The position numbers were made by a program, and so were the translations under genes. Below, piece by piece: positions 1 through 6,896 of a DNA stretch of 12,114 bases (position 1 is the stretch's first letter; each line of letters starts with the position of its first letter). The stretch is taken from positions 1-12,114 of the forward strand of contig JAZUJB010000103.1 in assembly GCA_045642545.1 (NCBI GenBank), written 5' to 3'. This DNA is from F23-B02 sp045642545. GTDB taxonomy: Bacteria > Bacillota > Clostridia > Oscillospirales > Oscillospiraceae. The notes under the pieces are model-generated. The model saw nothing but the letters and a program-made list of their open reading frames with translations. It had not been told where the DNA came from and did no database searches.

Positions 1-60
1 GCCCGTCTTAAGGATGCCGTCAACAAGCTTTTTGAGTTGAACACGGATACGCTTAATTAA
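1..60 (+). CDS. C-terminal end of an unidentified protein (partial)
   Basis: Reading frame 1 is open from the first base and ends at TAA 58-60. It gives 19 residues ending in KLFELNTDTLN, with the leucine/lysine spacing of a closing amphipathic helix. Too little is present to assign a family. The frame is the same as that of the gene starting at 82, with only this stop and seven codons between them. It is therefore either the true end of an upstream gene or, less likely, part of an interrupted longer gene. Confidence 0.5.
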   Translation, partial: ARLKDAVNKLFELNTDTLN

Positions 61-81
61 TATTATGTAAACTTATTTGCC

Positions 82-591
82 ATGAGAGAAAACGAAGAAG
101 CCCTCGCCATGCAGCAGAGCGAAAGCCTGCGCTGCTTTGCAGAGGATATATACAAAAGAATATGCAGCCGCCTTGACGGTGTCAGCGCCGAGCTGCGCGA
201 GAACAACGGTGCATTTTACGAAATAGTTTTTGACACCGTTGACAGTCTGTCACTTATGCTTATGGGCAGCGAAACCAACAACGCCGATTGCTTCGAGGTC
301 TTTATGTTCATTGACGGCAACGCTGAGTATATGGGCTTTTCAGATAGAGCGCCTCTTGAAGACTTCAAAGCAGATTCAGTAAGCCTTGTGTGCAGTCTTA
401 TAGGACGGCAGGTTATGATAAAAGAGGTAATAAAAAGCCACAAAAGCAGGGTAATTGAGTACTACTGCAAGGGCGATAACACCGAATGGGAGCTTATTAA
501 GTCTGTTGAAAAGCAAATCGGTCTTGCTGCACTTCTGCTTCTTTGGAAGGACAGCAAAACCGAAAGAATATACGATTTAAGATTCAAATAA
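82..591 (+). CDS. Hypothetical protein, 169 aa, unrecognised
   Basis: I do not recognise this protein. It is acidic to neutral, has no signal peptide or membrane segment, and looks like a mixed alpha/beta cytosolic protein. Visible features are an N-terminal helical part (about residues 10-40), a beta-rich centre around FYEIVFDTVDSLSLML and CFEVFMFIDGNAEYMGF (46-86), and a helical C-terminus with a short hydrophobic run (IGLAALLLLW, about 146-155). No good Shine-Dalgarno sequence precedes ATG 82; ATG 109 is an alternative start (160 aa) with a purine-rich stretch upstream but also no real match. The gene follows the partial gene closely and probably shares its transcript. It ends in a hairpin terminator shared with the convergent operon. 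A protein-coding call is supported by length and by codon use like its neighbours; the function is unknown. Confidence 0.7.
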   Translation: MRENEEALAMQQSESLRCFAEDIYKRICSRLDGVSAELRENNGAFYEIVFDTVDSLSLMLMGSETNNADCFEVFMFIDGNAEYMGFSDRAPLEDFKADSVSLVCSLIGRQVMIKEVIKSHKSRVIEYYCKGDNTEWELIKSVEKQIGLAALLLLWKDSKTERIYDLRFK

Positions 592-617
592 AAAAGCGAG
601 GCTTTGCCTCGCTTTTT
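591..617. terminator. Bidirectional intrinsic terminator
   Basis: A perfect 12-bp stem (591-602 with 606-617) closes a 3-nt TTT loop. GC pairs form the core (GCGAGGC/GCCTCGC) and A/T runs flank it on both sides. It therefore works for the + strand gene ending at 591 and for the - strand gene ending at 617. Both stop codons touch the stem. Confidence 0.9.
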
Positions 618-1276
618 TATTTGTCCAATTCTTTTTCAATTATAACATACGCTAAATAAAGCACCGCAATTGCTGCAACTACATATAAAATATGCGGATT
701 AATCAGAACTGCAGTTGTTGAATTAGGAATGATAATATATGCGAGCGCAGCAACAAGAATTACCGCCGCCAATGCAAGAATAAGCCTTATGGGCTTTTCA
801 TCAAAAACCCGTTCTGTTATGTACGAAACTATTATCACAGCAATTGCAACAAAGCCTACTGCTGTTATCATTTGCGATGCCGTAAGAGGAATATGCAGTA
901 AGTCCCCGCCCTTTGCAAGCTGACCGATTCCAGAAAAAACAAGCCATATTGCTGCCAGAATGCACACGCCGGGAAGAACATCTCTTATTGAGGTAAGAAC
1001 CCTTTGGCAAGGTGTTAGCTGCGGCATCTCGGCGATTACCTCATCGCAGAAAAACTTATAGTCATCGCCAATAACTTCTGCCGCCGTCATACCTCTCTCC
1101 TGCCCGTCAATGAGCATTTCCGTGATATCGCGCCGCACAAGCTCCTGGCTGTAGTCACTGATATTCGCACATCTTATGTAAACCACTATGTCAGTCAATA
1201 TCTTGTTAGCATCTTCATTCAGCGCCTTTTCGCGCGCATTGTTCTCATCACGCAAAAGCTTTGCCTTAGTCTTCAT
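617..1276 (-). CDS. DUF1048-like membrane protein of a PadR operon
   Basis: The N-terminal ~95 residues are cytosolic and helical. They carry the pattern seen in DUF1048 proteins (a helix rich in D/E, then AAEVIGDDYKFFCDEV). Four hydrophobic segments follow at roughly residues 100-116, 134-153, 163-184 and 193-213, and the protein ends in a charged tail (EKELDK). Such proteins are typically encoded next to PadR regulators in Firmicutes; their biochemical role is not established, and a partner or sensor role for the PadR protein is only inferred. The start is placed at ATG 1276 (219 aa) because AGGAGGT at 1285-1291 lies 8 nt away; the upstream GTG at 1282 would leave only 2 nt. The first 11 bases overlap the end of the padR-type gene in another frame, so translation is probably coupled. 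The membrane topology is clear; the family call is moderately sure. Confidence 0.8.
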   Translation of the reverse strand: MKTKAKLLRDENNAREKALNEDANKILTDIVVYIRCANISDYSQELVRRDITEMLIDGQERGMTAAEVIGDDYKFFCDEVIAEMPQLTPCQRVLTSIRDVLPGVCILAAIWLVFSGIGQLAKGGDLLHIPLTASQMITAVGFVAIAVIIVSYITERVFDEKPIRLILALAAVILVAALAYIIIPNSTTAVLINPHILYVVAAIAVLYLAYVIIEKELDK

Positions 1277-1601
1277 TTTCACTTACCTCCTCAAGCAGCT
1301 TATCAACTGCCCCACCAAGTTCATAATAGCTTGCCATAAACGAGATGAGCTCTTTTCTTCCGTTTTCCGTCAGCGAATAATACTTGCGCCTTGGGCCAAG
1401 CTCAGAGGCCACATACTCAGTGCTGACAAAACCGTTTTTCTCAAGTCTTAACAGCAGCGGATAAATCGTTCCCTCTGTTATCTTTCCAAAACCGTAGCCT
1501 TCCAGCTTCAGTGAAATCTCATAGCCATAGCTCTTCTTTTTACTGATGATTGCCAGAATGCAGCCTTCAAGTATACCTTTGAGCATCTGCGAAGGTATCA
1601 T
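1266..1601 (-). CDS. PadR-family transcriptional regulator
   Basis: This is a 111-aa winged-helix regulator of the short PadR type (usual length about 105-115 aa). The family signature is clear: LKGILEGCILAIIS at residues 7-20 (helix 1), SYGYEIS (about 24-30), then the recognition helix and wing GTIYPLLLRLEKNGFVS followed by GPRRKYYSLTENGRKEL (about 69-85), and a short C-terminal dimerisation helix. PadR proteins are dimeric repressors that often control their own operon, which includes a membrane protein such as the DUF1048-like gene downstream. ATG 1601 is preceded by AGAGGTGA at good spacing, and a consensus promoter lies just upstream. The regulated substrate or stress cannot be read from the sequence; the next gene upstream on the strand, copA, has its own terminator and is not in this operon. 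Confidence 0.93.
   Translation of the reverse strand: MIPSQMLKGILEGCILAIISKKKSYGYEISLKLEGYGFGKITEGTIYPLLLRLEKNGFVSTEYVASELGPRRKYYSLTENGRKELISFMASYYELGGAVDKLLEEVSENED
1285..1291 (-). promoter_or_regulatory. Ribosome binding site that decides the DUF1048 start
   Basis: The - strand reads AGGAGGT here, a near-perfect anti-16S match. It is 8 nt from ATG 1276 but only 2 nt from GTG 1282, so the ATG is preferred. The site lies inside the padR-type coding sequence. Confidence 0.8.
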
Positions 1602-1640
1602 ATAATCACCTCTACCTTGTTTTGCAAGTTAGTTAAGTAT

Positions 1641-1669
1641 ATTGTAATGCATAGTAGCTAAACTGTCAA
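1641..1669 (-). promoter_or_regulatory. Sigma-A promoter of the PadR operon
   Basis: On the - strand, TTGACA (1664-1669) and TACAAT (1641-1646) are separated by exactly 17 bp, giving 11 of 12 consensus matches. The predicted start is near 1634, about 33 nt before ATG 1601. The AT-rich stretch between the -10 and the start codon includes the weak dyad ends TTAGCT and AACTAA, a possible but unproven site for autoregulation by the PadR protein. Confidence 0.85.
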
Positions 1670-1670
1670 C

Positions 1671-1700
1671 AAAAAAGTGCGGAGTTTTCCGCACTTTTTT
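1671..1700 (-). terminator. Intrinsic terminator of copA
   Basis: A 13-bp perfect stem (1671-1683 with 1688-1700) has core GTGCGGA/TCCGCAC, a 4-nt loop and A/T runs on both sides. It lies 12 bp after the copA stop and ends one base before the -35 box of the next leftward operon, so it insulates that operon from copA transcription. Confidence 0.9.
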
Positions 1701-1711
1701 AGACTAATTAA

Positions 1712-3952
1712 TTATTTGAATGAACGCAATCTCAATGCGTTGGAAACAACGGATATTGAGCTAAGCGCCATTGCGGCGCCCGCAAACATCGGGCTGAGTA
1801 GCGGACCTCCGAAGGCGTATGCAACACCTGCGGCAAAGGGTATTCCGATACTGTTGTAGAAAAATGCCCAGAACAAATTCTGCTTGATATTTCGCATTAC
1901 TGCCTTAGATAGTCTGATTGCCGTCGACAGTGAGCTTAGCGATGAGCCCATAAGCACAACATCCGCAGACTCAATCGCAACATCAGTGCCGCTGCCTACG
2001 GAAACGCCGATATCCGCGCTGCTGAGCGCCGGCGCATCGTTGATGCCGTCTCCGACCATACACACCTTGTGTCCGCCGTTTTTAAGCTTCTCAACTTCCG
2101 CGGATTTTCCGTCGGGCAGGACATTTGCAATACATTCGTCGGTGCCTGCCTTTTCGGCGATTGCTGCAGCTGCATTTGCATTATCTCCGGTTAACATAAT
2201 TGTGGTAATTCCTAAATTATGCAAATCCGTAATTGCTTTGGGGCTATCATTCTTGATTGCATCAATTGCTCCGAAAACGCCCGCAAGGGCTCCGTCTATG
2301 GCTGCAAGCATCAGCATGCAGCCCTCGTTTTCCATCTCCTCAGCAGGAGCTTTTACAGCGCTTACATCAACGCCCTTATCAAGCATAAGGCCGAGGTTTC
2401 CTATCAGCACATTCTTGCCGTCAACAACGGCGCTTATTCCACGGCCGGGAATTGCCGTAACATTACTGCATTCAAGAAGTTTAACCTTACGCTTTTCCGC
2501 TGCCTCGATTATTGCTCTTGCAACGGGGTGCTCAGAGCCTGCCTCGGCTGAGGCACAGACCGCAAGTAGTCTGTCCTCGGAGATATTGCTTGAATATATT
2601 CGTTTCAGTACGGGCTTACCCTCGGTAATTGTGCCCGTTTTATCCAGCACCACGGTGTCGGCAAAGGCCATTGCCTGCAGGGCTTCGCCGCTTTTATACA
2701 GAACACCGAGCTCCGCTCCCCTGCCCGTGCCGACCATAATGGCCGTAGGCGTTGCAAGTCCCAACGAACAGGGACACGCAACTACAAGCACCGACACAAA
2801 GACATTTAGCGCAAATTCTATATCCTTACCTGCAAGCAGCCATACAGCCGCTGAAATCACGGCAATTGCCATGACTATCGGCACGAAAACGCCCGCAACC
2901 TTATCGGCCGCTTTTGCAATGGGTGCCTTTTTGCCCTGCGCATCCTCGACCATTCGTATTATCTGCGCAAGCGCGGTATCACCGCCGACCTTTGTCGCGG
3001 TAAATACTATCAGACCCTCGCCGTTTATGCTGCCGCCCGTAACCTCGCTGCCGACCTCAACCGTAACGGGCAGACTTTCGCCCGTCAGCATTGACATATC
3101 TGCAGTGGACACACCGCTTGTTACAACACCGTCGCAGGGAAATCTTCCGCCGGGAAATACGCTGACAACATCGCCCTCGCGCAGCTCGGATACGGGTATC
3201 TCCCCCGACTGACCGTGGCGCGTCACCGTTGCCGTTTCGGGGGCAAGCTCGGTAAGCGCTCTTATTGCATCAGAGGTATGCCTTTTGCTGCGCGCTTCTA
3301 AGAATTTTCCGAGCAGTACAAGCGTTATTACAACTGCCGCGCTTTCAAAAAACAGATTATCGGCATAAGCGGTATCCCCCGCAGCAATCCTTATAAGCGC
3401 AAATGCGCCGTACAAAAGCGCAGAAAATGTGCCGATGGCAACAAGCGTGTCCATATTGGGATGACCCTTGACTAAGCTGCTGAAGCCGTTTTTGTAAAAG
3501 CTTCTTCCGCCGTAGATAATGGGCAGAGTAAGAATAAACTGAACAAGTGCAAATGCAAGCGGATTATGATGGGGGCTTATTAGCTTTGGCAGCGGCGCTC
3601 CTATCATATGTCCCATTGAGACATACAATAGCGGCAGCGCAAAGCATACGCACAGAATTACGCGCTTTTTCATACTGTTAAGCTCAGCTAAGCGCGCTGC
3701 TTCCTCTTTCTTGCGCACTTCATATGCGATTGCCTCTGCGGAAACATATTCCTCCGCGCTGAAGCTAAGCCTTGAAACAAGCTCGCATATCTTATCGGCA
3801 TCAAGACTCTCGTCATAGCTGATGGTCATTTTTTCAGTTGTGAGATTAACGGAAACAAAGTCCACTCCCGCTTGCCTTGACATAAAGCGCTCAAGGCTTG
3901 AAGAGCAGGCCGCGCAGTGCATTCCGCTTATTCTGAATACCTTCTGTGTCAT
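1712..3952 (-). CDS. copA: Copper-exporting P1B-1-type ATPase
   Basis: ATP-driven export of cuprous copper across the cytoplasmic membrane. The 746 residues hold, in order: one N-terminal heavy-metal domain with GMHCAAC (Cys13 and Cys16); the first membrane helices (about 98-220); the actuator with TGES (290-293); the CPC metal site in a membrane helix (393-395); the phosphorylation site DKTGT (Asp437); the nucleotide-domain His-Pro pair (475-476); GDGINDAP (634-641); and the last two helices with YN (699-700) and MxxSS (728-732). CPC with YN and MxxSS is the signature of the Cu(I) subgroup and argues against Zn/Cd/Pb transport. Length is normal for a one-HMA CopA. ATG 3952 is preceded by a G-rich AGGGGGG. 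No copZ, csoR or copY gene is adjacent in this window, and I saw no convincing CsoR or CopY operator upstream. It looks intact. Confidence 0.97.
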   Translation of the reverse strand: MTQKVFRISGMHCAACSSSLERFMSRQAGVDFVSVNLTTEKMTISYDESLDADKICELVSRLSFSAEEYVSAEAIAYEVRKKEEAARLAELNSMKKRVILCVCFALPLLYVSMGHMIGAPLPKLISPHHNPLAFALVQFILTLPIIYGGRSFYKNGFSSLVKGHPNMDTLVAIGTFSALLYGAFALIRIAAGDTAYADNLFFESAAVVITLVLLGKFLEARSKRHTSDAIRALTELAPETATVTRHGQSGEIPVSELREGDVVSVFPGGRFPCDGVVTSGVSTADMSMLTGESLPVTVEVGSEVTGGSINGEGLIVFTATKVGGDTALAQIIRMVEDAQGKKAPIAKAADKVAGVFVPIVMAIAVISAAVWLLAGKDIEFALNVFVSVLVVACPCSLGLATPTAIMVGTGRGAELGVLYKSGEALQAMAFADTVVLDKTGTITEGKPVLKRIYSSNISEDRLLAVCASAEAGSEHPVARAIIEAAEKRKVKLLECSNVTAIPGRGISAVVDGKNVLIGNLGLMLDKGVDVSAVKAPAEEMENEGCMLMLAAIDGALAGVFGAIDAIKNDSPKAITDLHNLGITTIMLTGDNANAAAAIAEKAGTDECIANVLPDGKSAEVEKLKNGGHKVCMVGDGINDAPALSSADIGVSVGSGTDVAIESADVVLMGSSLSSLSTAIRLSKAVMRNIKQNLFWAFFYNSIGIPFAAGVAYAFGGPLLSPMFAGAAMALSSISVVSNALRLRSFK

Positions 3953-3979
3953 GGCTTATCCCCCCTGTTTTCTGCCTAT

Positions 3980-4008
3980 ATCATACACTTTTTGATTTTT
4001 TCACGCAA
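3980..4008 (-). promoter_or_regulatory. Probable copA promoter
   Basis: On the - strand, TATGAT (3980-3985) lies 17 bp from TTGCGT (4003-4008). The -10 is good and the -35 weak (TTG only), as is common for an activated or de-repressed promoter. It sits between the upstream terminator and ATG 3952. Confidence 0.5.
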
Positions 4009-4011
4009 GCA

Positions 4012-4054
4012 AAAACTACTAAAGCCTGCCGTGTGGAAAACACACAGCAGGCTT
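4012..4054 (-). terminator. Intrinsic terminator of the spoIIE unit
   Basis: The hairpin 4022-4035 pairs with 4041-4054 with one C/A mismatch and a GAAAA loop. On the - strand it is followed by an interrupted T tract (TTTAGTAGTTTTT). It lies 10 bp after the stop of the small membrane-protein gene. Confidence 0.75.
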
Positions 4055-4064
4055 ACTTTAATGC

Positions 4065-4409
4065 TCACAGTCCGAATATTTTCATTGCGGCAAAGGCTAT
4101 ACCCGTTCCGCTCAGCGATGATACTGCAATAATGAGCGCAGTTCTGGCTTTCGGCATTTTTCTCAGCCTTAAACCGCCAATATAACCGCTTGCCGCCTGA
4201 CGCGCCTCGTCAAGCAGCTTAGTCTGAGTTATGCCCGGTGAGCGCATATAGTCCTCGCGCACTATGAATATTGCCTCCTCGAAAACCTTTGGATCGGGTG
4301 ATTTTACAACTATTATCCTGCGTGCCGTTCCTTTTACCACTTCCGCTGCCTCCCGTGCGCATATTATCTGCTCTGATTTTACCCGTTTTTCCATTTTTAT
4401 ATTCATCAT
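4065..4409 (-). CDS. Small C-terminally membrane-anchored protein coupled to spoIIE
   Basis: I cannot give this 114-aa protein a named family or function. About 88 mostly charged residues are followed by one hydrophobic segment at the extreme C-terminus (TALIIAVSSLSGTGIAFAAM, about 90-109), which suggests a tail-anchored protein with the body in the cytosol. The centre contains RRIIVVKSPDPKVFEEAIFIV, a beta-strand-loop-helix pattern. Similar short proteins seem familiar from clostridial genomes, but this is recollection, not a search. The start ATG 4409 overlaps the spoIIE stop as ATGA (4409-4406), so it is probably translated by coupling and made together with SpoIIE. ATG 4406 directly follows and could also serve. 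A role in sporulation is an inference from this linkage only. Confidence 0.8.
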   Translation of the reverse strand: MMNIKMEKRVKSEQIICAREAAEVVKGTARRIIVVKSPDPKVFEEAIFIVREDYMRSPGITQTKLLDEARQAASGYIGGLRLRKMPKARTALIIAVSSLSGTGIAFAAMKIFGL

Positions 4410-6739
4410 TCGCGTTCCTGTACTCGTACAGCAAGCACGGTCATATCGTCGCAGTTGCCGTAAATTTTCTCAGCCTCGCGGAGTGTATCGCGCGCAAGCA
4501 GCTTCATATCGTCTGTTGAGGAGTCGAGAATCTCCCGCAGCCAGCCGTCATTTGAGTCGCCTATGACTCCGTCGGACGCAATTATTGCGGTGCTGCCCGG
4601 CTTAAGACGCATACGGACAATGTCAGGCGCGCCTCCGTTATCCTTGCTCAGCCCCGGTGCAAAGCTCTCGCCCTTAATTCGGCGTATGCTTTTGCCGTTC
4701 ATAACATAGCTCGGTGCTGCGCCGTATTTATAGAAGCAGGTTTCGCCCGAAAACAGGTCAACACACATAAGGTCAACCGTTGCAAAGCCCCAGTTATCAC
4801 CGCTTTTTAGCAGCATAACCGAATTCAAGGTCTTCATCGCAACCGCGGGGTCTATACCAGAGCGCAGGAATTTTTCGAGAATTTCAATGACCTCCTTGCT
4901 CTCGCGCGCTGCCTCCGGACCGCAGCCCATACCGTCGGACAGAATTACGCAAAGCACTCCCGCATCGGTTTTGAAATATGTACCTCTGTCGCCGCTTACC
5001 TTCTCGCCCTTTTTCTTCATTGCGGCTATGCCGACACTTACCGCAAGCGGTTCGGCTTCAATCAGCGTCAGCCTTGCGCTTCCCTCGCTGTCTGTTTTCG
5101 GTTTACATAATCTCAGGCCAAGCACTTCGGATAGCTTATTCAGATACTCGGGCTCGTTATACAGCCTTGACAGCGAGCCGCTTTCGATTACCGCGCGCAG
5201 TCTGCCCCTGCCATCGCGGTAAACCGCGGCATCCGCCTCGATATCAAGTGTGCGCAGGTAACGGATAAGACGGCGTTCAGCAAGGTGGTCGGCACCGTTA
5301 ATGCTGCCGAGCTCATCGGCAACTCCGCCGAGGATTTCCGCCATATCGGCATACTGTCCCCACGCGGTATCGCGGCTCTCGCGAAGCTGTGCCGAAAAAT
5401 GCTTTCTGTAGGCTGATGCTCTCAGCTCACCGTTAACTGCGGTTACAAATGCCTCGGGCGTGCGGCATTTCTCCACAAATCTGAACGGAATATCGCCTAA
5501 CTGCAGCATACCGCGCTTTCGCATAGGCTCGGTTGCATCGTTCAGTGCCGAAAGGGTGTCCATATATTCACTGTTCCAGCAGCGATTTTTGTCCCTGCAT
5601 GTAACGCAGACGGAATCCGCTGCGCGGTCAAACACTCTTGAGGGGTCTTCATCATTATACGGCTCCTCGACATTGCGGCGCACTATCTCAAACAAGCCCT
5701 CATATGCTGAGCTCAAGCCCGCAACACGCTTTGACACATAACGCCTCAAACCCGATTCGCCGCTGCCGCCTGCAATCGGCTGAAGCGTCGCGCCTGCCCT
5801 GCTGAGAAAGCCCGACGGCAGAAGCATAAAGATAACCGAGGCGCAGAAAACCTCAAGCAACGCATTTATCTGCGGCAGCACCGCCCATGTACATGCGACA
5901 GTAACCGCGTTTGCGAGAATGAACGAAAGCAGAAACACAAGTCTGCCATGGCGGTTAAATAAGCCCGACAACAGTCCCGAAAAGGCATATGCCATTGTGA
6001 AAAACGGAAGTCCGCCGCTTGTAAGGTCCATTGCCATTCCGAAAACCGTGCCTATTGCGCAACCGGTGAGCATACCGCCGCGCAGTGTGCAGGTCATAAT
6101 CGTCAGAATTGCCGCAAACCTGCCGATTGACAGTGCGCCGAAGATTTCAAGCTCCGACAGCGACATGAGAAACACCGCAACCGTAATCAGAACGGAGCTT
6201 GCATGCCGCACCTCCGCCGTTTCGGTTGTCCCATCCTCCTTGTTCAATGCCTCGTTGAAGAAATAGCAGGCTCCGAAGGCGAGGACGGTTTCGAGAAATA
6301 CAATAGCCACCGTAGGCGCATCGCTCAATATGACCGAAAAGCTTGAAAGAATGCCCGTTGCAAGCGTTACTGCTGCCGTTGCTGCGGGCGCAAACAGCAC
6401 TCTTTTGAAAATGCGCGTATCCTGAAACGAAAACGAAATTGTATACACAATAACAATTGCCGCAAGATAGCGCACTCCCCATGTAAGTCCGCCCGAAACT
6501 ATGTATCCGAGCGCTGCACCGAAAAGACAGCACACACCGTTGAGTCCCGCTCCCGCTGCGGCAACTGCCGCAATTCCGAATGGTCCTGCAGTAGACAGCA
6601 CTCTCGCCGCCGACAGCACAAATCCGCTGACAAAATACAACGCTGCCCATGCCGCAGTTATGACATCCTCGGAATTGCGCTGCGCAACGCTGTCCTCAAC
6701 CGCGGTTTTTATTGCCGCAATCGAGCCCTTAACATCCAT
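4406..6739 (-). CDS. spoIIE: Stage II sporulation protein E, PP2C-type phosphatase
   Basis: SpoIIE dephosphorylates the anti-anti-sigma factor SpoIIAA-P and so frees sigma-F in the forespore; in Bacillus it also binds FtsZ at the polar septum. The 777-aa product (B. subtilis about 827) has the expected three parts: a multi-span membrane region (about residues 28-310), a soluble regulatory region (about 311-565) with the small cysteine cluster CVTC and RCW (Cys378, Cys381, Cys387), and a PP2C domain (566-777). The PP2C motifs are complete: SGD (582-584), LSDGMG (600-605), ASDG (721-724) and DDMT (764-767), which include the metal-binding aspartates. ATG 6739 has GGAGG at 6747-6751, 7 nt away. 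The stop overlaps the next gene's start. Divergent sequence from Bacillus and a glycine-rich N-terminal membrane part fit a clostridial homologue. Confidence 0.95.
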   Translation of the reverse strand: MDVKGSIAAIKTAVEDSVAQRNSEDVITAAWAALYFVSGFVLSAARVLSTAGPFGIAAVAAAGAGLNGVCCLFGAALGYIVSGGLTWGVRYLAAIVIVYTISFSFQDTRIFKRVLFAPAATAAVTLATGILSSFSVILSDAPTVAIVFLETVLAFGACYFFNEALNKEDGTTETAEVRHASSVLITVAVFLMSLSELEIFGALSIGRFAAILTIMTCTLRGGMLTGCAIGTVFGMAMDLTSGGLPFFTMAYAFSGLLSGLFNRHGRLVFLLSFILANAVTVACTWAVLPQINALLEVFCASVIFMLLPSGFLSRAGATLQPIAGGSGESGLRRYVSKRVAGLSSAYEGLFEIVRRNVEEPYNDEDPSRVFDRAADSVCVTCRDKNRCWNSEYMDTLSALNDATEPMRKRGMLQLGDIPFRFVEKCRTPEAFVTAVNGELRASAYRKHFSAQLRESRDTAWGQYADMAEILGGVADELGSINGADHLAERRLIRYLRTLDIEADAAVYRDGRGRLRAVIESGSLSRLYNEPEYLNKLSEVLGLRLCKPKTDSEGSARLTLIEAEPLAVSVGIAAMKKKGEKVSGDRGTYFKTDAGVLCVILSDGMGCGPEAARESKEVIEILEKFLRSGIDPAVAMKTLNSVMLLKSGDNWGFATVDLMCVDLFSGETCFYKYGAAPSYVMNGKSIRRIKGESFAPGLSKDNGGAPDIVRMRLKPGSTAIIASDGVIGDSNDGWLREILDSSTDDMKLLARDTLREAEKIYGNCDDMTVLAVRVQERE

Positions 6740-6756
6740 AATATCGCCTCCGTAGT

Positions 6757-6789
6757 TTACATAAGTTATTATTTATTATACTTATGTAA
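6757..6789. repeat. Perfect 10-bp inverted repeat in the spoIIE promoter
   Basis: TTACATAAGT (6757-6766) and ACTTATGTAA (6780-6789) are exact reverse complements with a 13-bp AT-only spacer, so the centres are 23 bp apart, about two helical turns. This geometry suits a dimeric DNA-binding protein. The arm at 6780-6789 touches the predicted -10 box. No T run follows in either direction, so it is not a terminator. Confidence 0.75.
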
Positions 6790-6807
6790 TTCACCGAAGT
6801 GCGTCAT
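6775..6807 (-). promoter_or_regulatory. Probable spoIIE promoter, long-spacer type
   Basis: On the - strand there is a perfect TATAAT (6775-6780). No -35-like hexamer occurs at 16-18 bp, but ATGACG (4 of 6) lies 21 bp upstream at 6802-6807. It is overlapped by TGACGCA (6800-6806), which is 6 of 7 to the Spo0A box TGNCGAA. In B. subtilis the spoIIE and spoIIG promoters have this long spacing with Spo0A boxes at the -35. The -10 is strongly supported by sequence; the Spo0A assignment is inference. Confidence 0.55.
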
Positions 6808-6850
6808 ATGGCGCTGTTGAGAAATGTTTTATCCCGTGGGGAAATATTAG

Positions 6851-6889
6851 AAAATAAAAAAGACCGCCTCGGCAATATTCCGAGGCGGT
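6851..6889 (-). terminator. Intrinsic terminator of the DUF4213/DUF364 gene
   Basis: A 10-bp perfect GC-rich stem, ACCGCCTCGG (6863-6872) with its complement (6880-6889), and a 7-nt loop. On the - strand it is followed by TCTTTTTTATTTT. It begins 8 bp after the stop codon at 6897. Confidence 0.92.
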
Positions 6890-6896
6890 ACGGTTT

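Noticed and set aside
63..73. TTATGTAAACT repeated before the gene at 82 and in the spoIIE promoter
   Set aside because: Ten-base versions also occur inside coding sequence (about 1174 and 7205), and an 11-base match is expected by chance in a window of this size.
617..1601. Link between the PadR operon and copper resistance by copA
   Set aside because: A strong terminator and a separate consensus promoter divide them, and PadR proteins are not known copper sensors; adjacency alone is not evidence.
1884..3212. 442-aa open frame on the + strand opposite copA
   Set aside because: It lies wholly antisense to a complete, motif-rich copA, has a low-complexity Ser/Ala/Pro/Thr-rich translation typical of shadow frames, and no ribosome site.
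3953..4020. Possible CsoR or CopY operator before copA
   Set aside because: A G-rich half (AGGGGGGAT) is present but no matching second half, and no TACANNTGTA site, so no operator is claimed.
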